From: a virus
IMG/VR virus record: IMGVR_UViG_3300046004_000177
Span: 1-32,745 of that record
Strand: one strand, 5' to 3'
DNA: 32,745 nucleotides
Numbering within the stretch: position 1 is the first letter of the stretch; every line of letters begins with the position of its first letter. This document shows positions 16,548-22,345 of the stretch, in pieces. Position numbers and translations under genes: made by a program. The notes under the pieces were generated by a model, which was not told where the DNA came from, made no database searches, and saw only the letters and a program-made list of their open reading frames with translations.

Positions 16548-17047
16548 AAATCAGCGAAAAAGGCGAACATCTGATGCACTTCTTTGAAGGCTACAGGAAT
16601 AAGCCTTATCGGTGCAGTGCGGCTATCTGGACTGTTGGATGGGGTCACGCTATGTACGCTGACCAACTTAACCTGCCAAACGTGCGTAAAGAGGGTTACA
16701 CAGGGCTTATCAGGTCTGACTACCAATTAAAAGGGGAAGACAATCGTGTTTGGTCTAAAGATGAACTGGTCAATCTGTTCAAGGTTGACATCGATACTTT
16801 TGAACGTGGTGTTCTTCGACTTTCTCCTACTCTTGCTAGTCATCAAAGCAAATTCGACGCTGTTGTCTCTTTTGCGTACAACGCAGGTTTAGGCAACTAC
16901 CAAAGGTCAACCATTCGCATGAAGGTTAATCGTGGTGATTGGGATGGTGCTGCCGAGGCTTTTATGTCATGGACTAAGGCTGGTGGCAAAGAGGTTGCAG
17001 GGCTTGTCAAAAGACGCAAAGCAGAAGTAGCCTTGTTCTTATCTTAA
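16544..17047 (+). CDS. Endolysin, GH24 lysozyme (T4/P22 type)
   Basis: A 167-residue muramidase that hydrolyses the MurNAc-GlcNAc bond of peptidoglycan. The catalytic region reads FFEGYRNKPYRC, then TVGWGH. It carries the expected E-x8-(D/C)-x5-T triad as Glu15, Cys24 and Thr30, with Cys replacing the T4 Asp20 as in some other phage lysozymes. SKFDAVVSFAYNAGLG at about 106-121 and the C-terminal GLVKRRKAEVALFLS match the family core. No signal peptide is present, so export depends on the upstream holin. Length is normal for the family. Confidence 0.93.
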   Translation: MKISEKGEHLMHFFEGYRNKPYRCSAAIWTVGWGHAMYADQLNLPNVRKEGYTGLIRSDYQLKGEDNRVWSKDELVNLFKVDIDTFERGVLRLSPTLASHQSKFDAVVSFAYNAGLGNYQRSTIRMKVNRGDWDGAAEAFMSWTKAGGKEVAGLVKRRKAEVALFLS

Positions 17048-17082
17048 ATTAAATTGTCATAAATACTGTATAAGGTGTTGAA

Positions 17083-17457
17083 ATGCCTAACATTCCTACA
17101 CCAGAAGATGCAAAACTGTTCGCACAAAGTGTCAGAAAGTGGCAGCAAGTGCTTAGTTTGGGTGATTGGAGAATAGAGAAGGGAAGTAAACCTGCAAAGT
17201 CAGCAATGGCTTCTGTGGAGTTCAATACTTCTGCTCGATTGGCTACCTATAGACTAGGTGATTTTGGTGCTGAAAAGATCACACCTGAGTCTCTGGATCA
17301 GACTGCTTTACATGAGTTACTTCATGTGTTTCTGCACGATTTAATGACTGTGGCACAAGACCCAAAATCATCTCAAGATGAAGTGGAAATGCAAGAGCAT
17401 CGAGTCATTAACCTTTTAGAAAAGTTACTGTCTAAGGATTCCAATGGGCGCACATAA
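17083..17457 (+). CDS. Putative zinc metallopeptidase-like protein (HExxH)
   Basis: A 124-residue protein with a TALHELLHVFLHDL motif, giving His77-Glu78-x2-His81, the zincin signature. A C-terminal Glu-rich helix (DEVEMQEHRVINLLEKLL) may supply the third ligand. It has a Trp-rich N-terminal part (VRKWQQVLSLGDWRIE). Short HExxH proteins of this kind recur in phages next to lysis or late genes; substrates are unknown. A 35-nt gap separates it from the endolysin, with AAGGTG ahead of the ATG. It overlaps the phosphoesterase gene by 14 nt. It may process a virion or host protein, but this is not shown. Confidence 0.7.
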   Translation: MPNIPTPEDAKLFAQSVRKWQQVLSLGDWRIEKGSKPAKSAMASVEFNTSARLATYRLGDFGAEKITPESLDQTALHELLHVFLHDLMTVAQDPKSSQDEVEMQEHRVINLLEKLLSKDSNGRT

Positions 17458-18430
17458 TGAAACGTGTACTGATATGGAGTTCATCCAGTTATGGGGGAAA
17501 CTTCAGTCTGCGACAAAGATAGCTGAACATCTTGGGATACACAATAGGGCAGTTCATCTACGCAGAAGGTGGATTGAAAAACAATACAACATGGCACTCA
17601 GCGCAAGTGACCATCGTGGTGCTTACTACGACAAAAACAGACCCAAGTCATTCTCTCCTTTAAAGCAAGTAGAACTAGGCATCCTAGATGGCACTGTCAT
17701 AGTTTTCTCTGACGCTCACTTCATACCTGGTCAACGAACAACAGCCTTTAAAGGGCTTCTATGGGCTATCCAAGAGTTCAAACCTAAGGCAGTGATATGT
17801 AACGGGGATGCGTTTGATGGAGCGTCTATATCGAGGCACGATGTAACTGACCAACCACAGACTTCTGTTATCCAAGAGTTAAAAGCTACGCAAGGTGCGT
17901 TGGGTGAGATAGAGGAAACCGCTAAAGCAGCAAGGCACAATGTAAAGTTATGCTTTACATGGGGTAATCACGATATTCGGTTTGGCAATCGTTTAGCCCA
18001 ACACGCACCACAATTCAAAGAAGTTCAAGGGTTTAAACTGACAGACCATATAACCGAGTGGGAGTTCTGTTGGGCAGTATGGCCTACCGAGGATGTGATT
18101 GTTAAACACCGATACAAAGGTGGTGTTCATGCCACTCACAACAATACAGTAAACGCTGGTGTGTCAATCGTTACTGGACACCTTCACTCTTTAAAAGTCA
18201 CGCCATTCTCTGATTACAATGGATGTAGATACGGGGTAGATACGGGGACTTTAGCTGAGACTGATGGCCCACAGTTTACCTATGCAGAGATAAACCCAAG
18301 CAACCACAGATCGGGCTTTGCAGTGTTAAACTTCTTCAATGGTCAGCTTTTATGGCCTGAACTCGTCCATAAATTTGATGAAGACCAAATTCAGTTCAGA
18401 GGCGAAGTTATTGATGTAGGTGCATTTTGA
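17444..18430 (+). CDS. Calcineurin-like metallophosphoesterase with N-terminal HTH
   Basis: A 328-residue protein. Residues about 11-50 look like a helix-turn-helix (SATKIAEHLGIHNRAVHLRR). The C-terminal two-thirds has all metallophosphoesterase motifs: FSDAH (Asp90, His92), NGDAFD (Asp122), WGNHD (Asn175, His176), HATHN (His229, His232) and TGHLHS (His246, His248). Such enzymes bind two metal ions and hydrolyse phosphomono- or diesters, and some act as DNA nucleases. The fused HTH suggests a DNA-related substrate, but this is inference. ATG 17444 overlaps the previous gene; an internal ATG at residue 11 is an alternative start. Confidence 0.85.
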   Translation: MGAHNETCTDMEFIQLWGKLQSATKIAEHLGIHNRAVHLRRRWIEKQYNMALSASDHRGAYYDKNRPKSFSPLKQVELGILDGTVIVFSDAHFIPGQRTTAFKGLLWAIQEFKPKAVICNGDAFDGASISRHDVTDQPQTSVIQELKATQGALGEIEETAKAARHNVKLCFTWGNHDIRFGNRLAQHAPQFKEVQGFKLTDHITEWEFCWAVWPTEDVIVKHRYKGGVHATHNNTVNAGVSIVTGHLHSLKVTPFSDYNGCRYGVDTGTLAETDGPQFTYAEINPSNHRSGFAVLNFFNGQLLWPELVHKFDEDQIQFRGEVIDVGAF

Positions 18431-18570
18431 GTGCTTGGCTAATCATTCTGACAGGGGCTATCTACGCCTACATTGCTGGTGAACAGCTCTACAAAGAAAA
18501 CCCACACATGGCTATCGTGTACGCAGGGTACGCCTTTAGCAATGTGGGGCTTTATCTGTTGGCAAAGTAG
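18427..18570 (+). CDS. 47-residue membrane protein, last gene of the rightward late block
   Basis: The TTG at 18427 overlaps the phosphoesterase stop and follows AGGTG by about 5 nt. The protein begins MSAWLIILTGAIYAYIAGEQ (TTG read as Met) and ends YAGYAFSNVGLYLLAK, giving two hydrophobic stretches. I recall very similar tiny proteins (SAW-x-ILTG-YAYIA … GYAFSNVGLYxLAK) in many phage genomes; function is unknown. The stop codon sits within a hairpin at 18558-18575, just before the convergent leftward block. Confidence 0.75.
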   Translation: MSAWLIILTGAIYAYIAGEQLYKENPHMAIVYAGYAFSNVGLYLLAK

Positions 18571-18575
18571 CCAAC
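18558..18575. terminator. Hairpin between convergent gene blocks
   Basis: A perfect 6-bp inverted repeat GTTGGC/GCCAAC with loop AAAGTA lies between the last rightward gene and the leftward block (stop at 18579). There is no T tract on either strand, so it may only slow or protect transcript ends. Confidence 0.35.
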
Positions 18576-18578
18576 AAG

Positions 18579-18800
18579 CTACAAAGGTTCGTGAGCGTTT
18601 AAAGCAAAGTCTGGGACTGCTTCTTCTTCAGTTTCTTCAAAGTCTTCATCAAGTTCGTCAATTGCTTCATATTCAACTGCCCATCCATTTTCCTCTTGGA
18701 ACTGGATAAATTCTTGAATGACTTGGATCTTGTCGAAGTCGTGGGTTTCAACTGTAATTTTCTCACTGCCTACCCAACCAAATTCCATTTCAAATTTCAT
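18579..18800 (-). CDS. Small acidic protein, unknown function
   Basis: A 73-residue protein starting MKFEMEFGWVGSEKITVETH. It has a predicted beta-hairpin start and a very acidic C-terminal half (IDELDEDFEETEEEAV). The ATG at 18800 is chosen because TAAGGAGAAAATC precedes it; the longer frame would begin inside the ribosome binding region. It is the last gene of the leftward recombination block. Acidic small proteins in phages are sometimes DNA mimics, but only charge supports that here. Confidence 0.7.
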   Translation of the reverse strand: MKFEMEFGWVGSEKITVETHDFDKIQVIQEFIQFQEENGWAVEYEAIDELDEDFEETEEEAVPDFALNAHEPL

Positions 18801-18814
18801 GATTTTCTCCTTAA

Positions 18815-18857
18815 GCAACTGATTGTTGCAATGACATACTAAATTTGGTATGTGTCA
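18815..18857 (-). promoter_or_regulatory. Two hairpins ahead of last leftward gene
   Basis: The 58-nt gap contains two perfect or near-perfect hairpins: GCAAC/GTTGC (18815-18829) and an ACATAC/GTATGT stem extended by outer TGAC/GTCA (18832-18857). They sit immediately upstream of the AAGGAG site of the 18800 gene. They could affect message stability or translation; no T tract follows. Confidence 0.35.
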
Positions 18858-18858
18858 G

Positions 18859-19089
18859 TTATGTGTTCTTTTCCTTAACCCATGTGCAATCAAAACAAAT
18901 CTTCATCATCCATCTGACAAACCAATTAGGTTCGTATCCTTTTAGTGGTCTGTAAGAAATACCTTCTCCTTTACGACCACCAAACAAATAGCAAACCCAT
19001 TCAGACCTTTCAGGCACATGAAATTTATACGAGCCTTCAGCTTTGTATTCATCATCAAAACGAATTGTTTCGCTTATTGGTTTATCCAT
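18859..19089 (-). CDS. Small aromatic-rich protein, unknown function
   Basis: A 76-residue protein (MDKPISETIRFDDEYKAEGS, then a Trp/Arg-rich middle and CFDCTWVKEKNT at the end). It has two C-terminal Cys in a C-F-D-C pair and several Trp/Tyr, with no membrane helix. An AAGGAGTAAGAAC site precedes the start, and it overlaps the upstream gene's stop by 8 nt. I do not recognise a family. Confidence 0.7.
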   Translation of the reverse strand: MDKPISETIRFDDEYKAEGSYKFHVPERSEWVCYLFGGRKGEGISYRPLKGYEPNWFVRWMMKICFDCTWVKEKNT

Positions 19090-19480
19090 TGTTCTTACTC
19101 CTTAGTTTGGCTTCTACATATTGCACTACTTCTTTGAGTAAATCGGTGTATCTGTCTAAACCAACAATTTTTTTAACTTCCTCATCCGTCAGCCCTACCC
19201 ATGTGCGCTGTGGTGATGCTTCTTCAATTCTTTGTTTTAAAACATCGGCTCTGTGCATACCAAGTTCATGTGGTTTGACAGTTTCTTGAACCCACTCTGT
19301 TTTGTCTAGCCATACTTCAAGTGCTTTTTTGTAATTAGGCTCTGGCTGTGCCAAGGCTTCTTTTATGGCGGTGATGGCTTTCACTTTCTTGCCCAATGCC
19401 AAGTCGCAACCATCAACATAAGGTGCATTCCAAGGGGTTTCCAAAGCCTCCAGCGCCAGCTTCAATGCTTCTTTAATCAT
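19082..19480 (-). CDS. Helical phage protein, unknown function
   Basis: A 132-residue helical protein. The N-terminus reads MIKEALKLALEALETPWNAP and continues with AITAIKEALAQPEP. Similar LKLALEALE… and AIKEALAQ… blocks appear in many phage and prophage proteins of unknown function. The C-terminal part contains RTWVGLTDEEVKKIVGLD. It overlaps both neighbours within the leftward block. No catalytic motif is visible. Confidence 0.7.
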   Translation of the reverse strand: MIKEALKLALEALETPWNAPYVDGCDLALGKKVKAITAIKEALAQPEPNYKKALEVWLDKTEWVQETVKPHELGMHRADVLKQRIEEASPQRTWVGLTDEEVKKIVGLDRYTDLLKEVVQYVEAKLRSKNNG

Positions 19481-19707
19481 TGCTTCATCCCCCTGACAAA
19501 AGCAGCAAAGCTATGTGCTGTGTCGCCAAAAGGCATCTTTTCAAACTCTAAAGCCACTTCCTCAAGAACATGGTTTCTTTGTGAGGGTGAAACGTAGGTA
19601 TCAAAATGATAGGGTTGACCTTGTGCTTTTAAGATTTGCTTACCAAGGTTGCTTTGTTGCTCAACAGCATTAAATGCTTCGTCTTCTTCCTTAGTCCAAT
19701 CAGTCAT
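19477..19707 (-). CDS. Small uncharacterised protein
   Basis: A 76-residue protein starting MTDWTKEEDEAFNAVEQQSN and ending FAAFVRGMKQ. The start at 19707 is favoured because AAGGGGACAAGC lies directly upstream and it forms an ATGA overlap with the previous gene. It is largely helical and charged. I recall the MTDWTxEEDEAF start in phage proteins without assigned function. Confidence 0.7.
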   Translation of the reverse strand: MTDWTKEEDEAFNAVEQQSNLGKQILKAQGQPYHFDTYVSPSQRNHVLEEVALEFEKMPFGDTAHSFAAFVRGMKQ

Positions 19708-19907
19708 GCTTGTCCCCTTGCTCGTATGGCATAAGCGCATTTGTTACCAAGCGGAAGAAACTCATCACACACCTTTGCACACGCCTCACGCTCGGCAGAA
19801 GCGACAAGGGTGGCAAAGCGTTCAATGACAGGATGGAACACAAACTCAGCCATGCCTTCAGCTTCTCCCGCCTCTCGTGCCATGCGGATAACGTCTTCTT
19901 TAGTCAT
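19704..19907 (-). CDS. Small conserved phage protein
   Basis: A 67-residue protein starting MTKEDVIRMAREAGEAEGMA and containing ERFATLVASAEREACAKVCD. This pattern is widespread in phages of proteobacteria as an unannotated small protein. The start at 19907 is set by a strong TTAAGGAGGGTGAG site; the longer frame begins far upstream inside another gene. It has two Cys near the C-terminus. It overlaps both neighbours by 4 nt. Confidence 0.75.
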   Translation of the reverse strand: MTKEDVIRMAREAGEAEGMAEFVFHPVIERFATLVASAEREACAKVCDEFLPLGNKCAYAIRARGQA

Positions 19908-20086
19908 CTCACCCTCCTTAAAGGTTGAATCTCTTTTTCTGGTGGAGGAGGAGGCATATTCTCTGAAGGAGGAGTCCATCCATGCTTTTTCCATAGTGCC
20001 TGGACATCTGATCCTGATTCCCACTTGAAGTCCTTAGTCGGGATAGAGGGATAGCTAATCTTAGAATGCGGTGGTAGTTCAATCAT
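19904..20086 (-). CDS. Small Pro-rich protein
   Basis: A 60-residue protein (MIELPPHSKISYPSIPTKDF, then VQALWKKHGWTPPSEN and a run of five prolines). The WxKxGWTPPSE segment is familiar from phage small proteins, but no function is known to me. The start at 20086 forms an ATGA overlap with the upstream gene and has GGGAG about 8 nt before it. It is probably partly disordered. Confidence 0.65.
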   Translation of the reverse strand: MIELPPHSKISYPSIPTKDFKWESGSDVQALWKKHGWTPPSENMPPPPPEKEIQPLRRVR

Positions 20087-20391
20087 GCTGACCACTCCCT
20101 TTCATTGCGTCCTGAGTTGGACTTAACTGTCTTACCAGTAAGATGGATAAGACCAATCTTCTGCATCTCATTTAAACGCCTTGCAACCTGATTGTTTTCT
20201 AGTTTGGTCAGAGATGAGATTCCATCCTTTCCAAGCGCACCATAGGTCTGTAAACACTCCAGAATGATGTCATAGTGTTTGTTGACTACTGGCTTGATTT
20301 CCTCTGCTGCTTCAAATGAAGTGAGAGGGTCTGTAGTCCTAACTCGTGGAAAGTTAGGAAATATCCTATCGAAAGCACTTTTAATATCCAT
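20083..20391 (-). CDS. Winged-helix-like DNA-binding protein
   Basis: A 102-residue protein. After an N-terminal helix (MDIKSAFDRIFPNF) comes RTTDPLTSFEAAEEIKPVV, then a likely winged helix (ILECLQTYGALGKDGISS, then ENNQVARRLNEMQKIGLIHL). This arrangement, starting with a T-(D)-P-xTSxxAA motif, is common to phage HTH proteins that sit in replication/recombination blocks. It might regulate the block or take part in replication. The gap before it (20392-20479) carries a strong RNA hairpin. Confidence 0.65.
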   Translation of the reverse strand: MDIKSAFDRIFPNFPRVRTTDPLTSFEAAEEIKPVVNKHYDIILECLQTYGALGKDGISSLTKLENNQVARRLNEMQKIGLIHLTGKTVKSNSGRNEREWSA

Positions 20392-20409
20392 TATTGACTC
20401 CTATTGGGT

Positions 20410-20465
20410 GAGGGGAAAACTGCTCGACTGCAAGCTAGGAAAATCCTTTGCACAGCTCTCCCCTC
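20410..20465 (-). ncRNA. Structured intercistronic RNA element
   Basis: The 88-nt gap between the SSB-like and winged-helix genes folds into a long hairpin. The outer stem GAGGGGA/TCCCCTC pairs 20410-20416 with 20459-20465. The inner stem TGCAA/TTGCA pairs 20429-20433 with 20448-20452 and is continued by AGGA/TCCT around an AAA loop. No T tract follows. It could be a processing site, attenuator or protein-binding site in the leftward message. Confidence 0.45.
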
Positions 20466-20479
20466 GGGTTTATATTAAC

Positions 20480-20716
20480 TCAGAACGGCAAATCAGACTC
20501 GTCAAAACTTGCCTTTTTAGGGGCTTGTTTGGGCTGATAGTCTTCTTTGGGTGATACTGCTAGACCCATGAATTTGCCTGACTTGCCCTCTTTAATCCAT
20601 GCAGATAGCCAGTAATCCTGACCGCCCACTGTGATATTTCCTTTGTAATCAGGGTGTTTCTCTGACTCTTTTTTGTCGTTCTTGAACAAAACGCCACTGT
20701 TATCTTTCTTTTCCAT
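20480..20716 (-). CDS. Small single-strand DNA-binding-like protein
   Basis: A 78-residue protein. A beta-rich core (NITVGGQDYWLSAWIKEG, then KFMGLAVSPKED) is followed by a linker and an acidic tip ASFDESDLPF. The tip closely mimics the C-terminal D-D-I-P-F tail that bacterial SSBs use to recruit partner proteins. The core is shorter than a full OB-fold SSB (about 110 residues), so it may be a minimal ssDNA-binding partner. It overlaps the ERF recombinase gene (TAATG), which supports a joint role in strand annealing. SSB function is an inference. Confidence 0.6.
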   Translation of the reverse strand: MEKKDNSGVLFKNDKKESEKHPDYKGNITVGGQDYWLSAWIKEGKSGKFMGLAVSPKEDYQPKQAPKKASFDESDLPF

Positions 20717-21330
20717 TACATTTCCTTCGCTTTCTTTAACGCACTTCTTACTTTACTGGGCAGGAGTGTCCACAATGCAATCTTTTGTTCTGCATCAAGG
20801 TTCTCTCCTTCCAACTTATCCCAAGCTGCCTTGGGGTCACCTTGCTCACACATGGCAATCAATTCAACTGCCATCTCTTGCAAGTACTGTACTTCCTCTG
20901 GGGGAATATTATCCATTGCACCTTGGGTAGGGCTAATGATGACTTTATCTTCCTTCAGAGGGGCAGAAGAGTCTAGGGCATCGTGTTCAACGATCTCCAT
21001 TGCTGAAACCCACAGATAACGCCTGGTATAAGTTTCTACCGCACCAAGGTTCTGAATTGGGTGGCATCCCTTTAGATTGGCTTCTGCCATAGGGCTTGTC
21101 AGAACGATCTCTGAGCCGTCTTCTGTGTCTGTGATAGTCAGACTAGCCAACTCCTTGCCAAACGACACTACACCGCACAATCCAACCTTATAAAAGATTG
21201 AGTTGATTGTTGGCAGAAAGTCACCCAATTCGAAGTATGAATAACCCGCAAACTTGTTGTGGCCTGACTTCTTAAGTGGAGCGTGCTGCAAGAGTAATCT
21301 TGCTTCCATTAACTTCTTATGTACACCCAT
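20716..21330 (-). CDS. erf: ERF-family single-strand annealing recombinase
   Basis: A 204-residue protein. The core has KKSGHNKFAGYSYFELGDFL, then LGAVETYTRRYLW (about 95-107), SAMEIVEHDALD (to 120) and a charged C-terminal tail. The G-A-x-E-T-Y-x-R-R-Y signature and trailing acidic Asp residues are the ERF hallmark known from P22 Erf. These proteins anneal complementary ssDNA and circularise or recombine phage genomes. The start has AAAGGAGTTAATC upstream. It is followed at once by the SSB-like gene, forming a recombination module with the RusA gene elsewhere. Confidence 0.88.
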   Translation of the reverse strand: MGVHKKLMEARLLLQHAPLKKSGHNKFAGYSYFELGDFLPTINSIFYKVGLCGVVSFGKELASLTITDTEDGSEIVLTSPMAEANLKGCHPIQNLGAVETYTRRYLWVSAMEIVEHDALDSSAPLKEDKVIISPTQGAMDNIPPEEVQYLQEMAVELIAMCEQGDPKAAWDKLEGENLDAEQKIALWTLLPSKVRSALKKAKEM

Positions 21331-21332
21331 GA

Positions 21333-21521
21333 TTAACTCCTTTGATTTTGATCTAATTCGTCATCGATGATTACTTTTTGTTCCTCAATATTTAATTCTT
21401 GGAACTCGACAAAGTGGTTCTCATCACAACATTTGTAGCTTTCGCCTTTTGGTTCTAAGCAGTAGCAGCAGTACAAAATGTCTGCAAATTGCTCTCTGTA
21501 CTGTTCAAACAATGTCTTCAT
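21333..21521 (-). CDS. Cys-rich small protein, first gene of leftward block
   Basis: A 62-residue protein starting MKTLFEQYREQFADILYCCY. Five Cys lie in a CCYC … KCC arrangement (YCCYCLEP, then SYKCCDENH), plausibly binding zinc. The C-terminus is acidic (EQKVIIDDELDQNQRS). The start at 21521 has AGGAGTGAAT upstream; a longer in-frame ATG at 21569 would lie in the leader hairpin and is rejected. As the first gene after the promoter it may be a regulator or a host-takeover protein. Family not recognised. Confidence 0.65.
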   Translation of the reverse strand: MKTLFEQYREQFADILYCCYCLEPKGESYKCCDENHFVEFQELNIEEQKVIIDDELDQNQRS

Positions 21522-21546
21522 ATTCACTCCTATAGGTTTATTAAAA

Positions 21547-21568
21547 TGTGGGTTTTTTGTTGCCCACA
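21547..21568 (-). promoter_or_regulatory. Leader hairpin of leftward block
   Basis: Perfect 6-bp stem TGTGGG/CCCACA with a 10-nt loop. In the leftward message it is followed by TTTTAAT, so it could act as a weak attenuator between the promoter at about 21600-21627 and the first start codon at 21521. Confidence 0.4.
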
Positions 21569-21598
21569 CCTCTAATATGCCATACAGATTCCTGAATT

Positions 21599-21627
21599 TA
21601 CATAGGGGTTTTCCCTAATTTACGCAA
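21599..21627 (-). promoter_or_regulatory. Putative sigma70-type leftward promoter
   Basis: On the leftward strand, TTGCGT (21622-21627) and TATGTA (21599-21604) are separated by exactly 17 nt. The spacer contains the AGGGAAAACCCCTA dyad element (21604-21617), a good place for an operator. It would start the ERF/SSB block with a leader of about 70 nt. Confidence 0.4.
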
Positions 21628-21646
21628 CTTTTTTCTATGCTAATCT
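21619..21646 (+). promoter_or_regulatory. Putative rightward promoter, divergent from the leftward one
   Basis: TTTACG (21619-21624) is followed after 16 nt by TAATCT (21641-21646), which has an extended TGC just before it. Its -35 box overlaps the leftward promoter's -35, so the two blocks may be controlled jointly. It would drive the 21698 gene. Confidence 0.35.
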
Positions 21647-21697
21647 AAAAAGACTTGTCCTATTAACTAATAGCCCTTCCTCCTCCTTTTCCCTCTT

Positions 21698-21877
21698 ATG
21701 TCTCCTGAACAAATTGAACAAACCTGCGCTGACTTATTGCTTCAGTTCTCTCACAATATGGCTGACGCTTATGTAACCGAACCAGAGGACTATTCTGCCT
21801 CTGTAACAGCTTTGCTTGCCAGAACGCTAGAACTTCACTTAAACCGCCCAATCAACCTGGAGAACCTTTACAAATGA
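21698..21877 (+). CDS. Small helical protein, unknown function, no ribosome binding site
   Basis: A 59-residue protein starting MSPEQIEQTCADLLLQFSHN and ending HLNRPINLENLYK. It is helical and acidic. The leader just before the ATG is pyrimidine-rich with no Shine-Dalgarno, unlike nearly every other gene here. It may be translated from a very short leader or by S1-dependent initiation. Its stop overlaps the next ATG (ATGA), which argues that it is real. It is the first gene of the rightward replication/modification block. Confidence 0.6.
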   Translation: MSPEQIEQTCADLLLQFSHNMADAYVTEPEDYSASVTALLARTLELHLNRPINLENLYK

Positions 21878-22236
21878 CCCAAGAATCTGTCATCAGAGCA
21901 TTACAAAATGGCCCACTTACATCCTATCAACTGGAAGACCTAACTGGCATACCCAGACTATCTATTGCAGCTTGTTGCACAAAGATGAGCTACAAGAAGA
22001 AGCTAAAAATTGGAAAAATTAAGATGGGTCGTTCTTGGGTTTCTCAGTACACCCTAGCACCACACATGATTGAGGCTGAAAAGGTAGAAGAGCCTCGTGA
22101 TCTGCTAAACCCGTTTGACATCAGAAACGCTAAAGGCATCTTCACTAAGGCTGAATATGCTTCTATGAACAACCAAGCTATTCGTTTGTTTGGCAAAAAA
22201 CCAACAAATGAAATTACCAACAATCAATTTATTTGA
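21874..22236 (+). CDS. Winged-helix/HTH DNA-binding protein
   Basis: A 120-residue protein. The N-terminal half reads MTQESVIRALQNGPLTSYQL, then LTGIPRLSIAACCTKMSYKK and a beta wing (KIGKIKMGRSWVSQYTL), a clear winged-helix pattern. The C-terminal half is polar (DIRNAKGIFTKAEYASMNNQ). It overlaps the upstream gene and sits just before a promoter plus inverted repeat. It is a candidate regulator for the dispersed AGGG-CCCTA elements or a replication accessory; neither is shown by sequence alone. Confidence 0.65.
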   Translation: MTQESVIRALQNGPLTSYQLEDLTGIPRLSIAACCTKMSYKKKLKIGKIKMGRSWVSQYTLAPHMIEAEKVEEPRDLLNPFDIRNAKGIFTKAEYASMNNQAIRLFGKKPTNEITNNQFI

Positions 22237-22242
22237 TACAAT
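22214..22242 (+). promoter_or_regulatory. Putative sigma70 promoter for DUF1376/dpdA/yhhQ block
   Basis: TTACCA (22214-22219) and TACAAT (22237-22242) are separated by 17 nt, matching 4/6 and 5/6 consensus positions. The promoter lies across the end of the HTH gene. The AGGG…CCCTA inverted repeat at 22260-22281 falls near or just after the expected start site. Confidence 0.4.
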
Positions 22243-22259
22243 GTTTTGAAACACGGCTA

Positions 22260-22281
22260 GATAGGGCTTGATCTCCCTATC
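22260..22281 (+). repeat. Inverted repeat GATAGGG-8-CCCTATC (operator-like)
   Basis: Perfect 7-bp arms GATAGGG and CCCTATC with an 8-nt spacer lie in the 109-bp gap before the DUF1376 gene. It belongs to the AGGG…CCCTA element family seen at other gene-block starts. It could be an operator or an RNA hairpin in the leader. Confidence 0.6.
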
Positions 22282-22345
22282 GAAAAGAGTTATCCCTTCT
22301 CCTGCCGCAGTTTCTTTTTAAGGGTGTTTAAAAAGCGGAAAATTT

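Noticed and set aside
17048-17082. Promoter between endolysin and metallopeptidase-like gene
   Set aside because: TTGTCA and TATAAG are present but only 9 nt apart, too close for a usual promoter.
18473-18709. Rightward frame crossing the convergent junction
   Set aside because: It runs over the hairpin and into the antisense of the leftward 18579 gene; no ribosome binding site.
19741-20028. Rightward frames opposite the leftward small genes
   Set aside because: The leftward genes here have clear ribosome binding sites and overlapping starts; the opposite frames do not.
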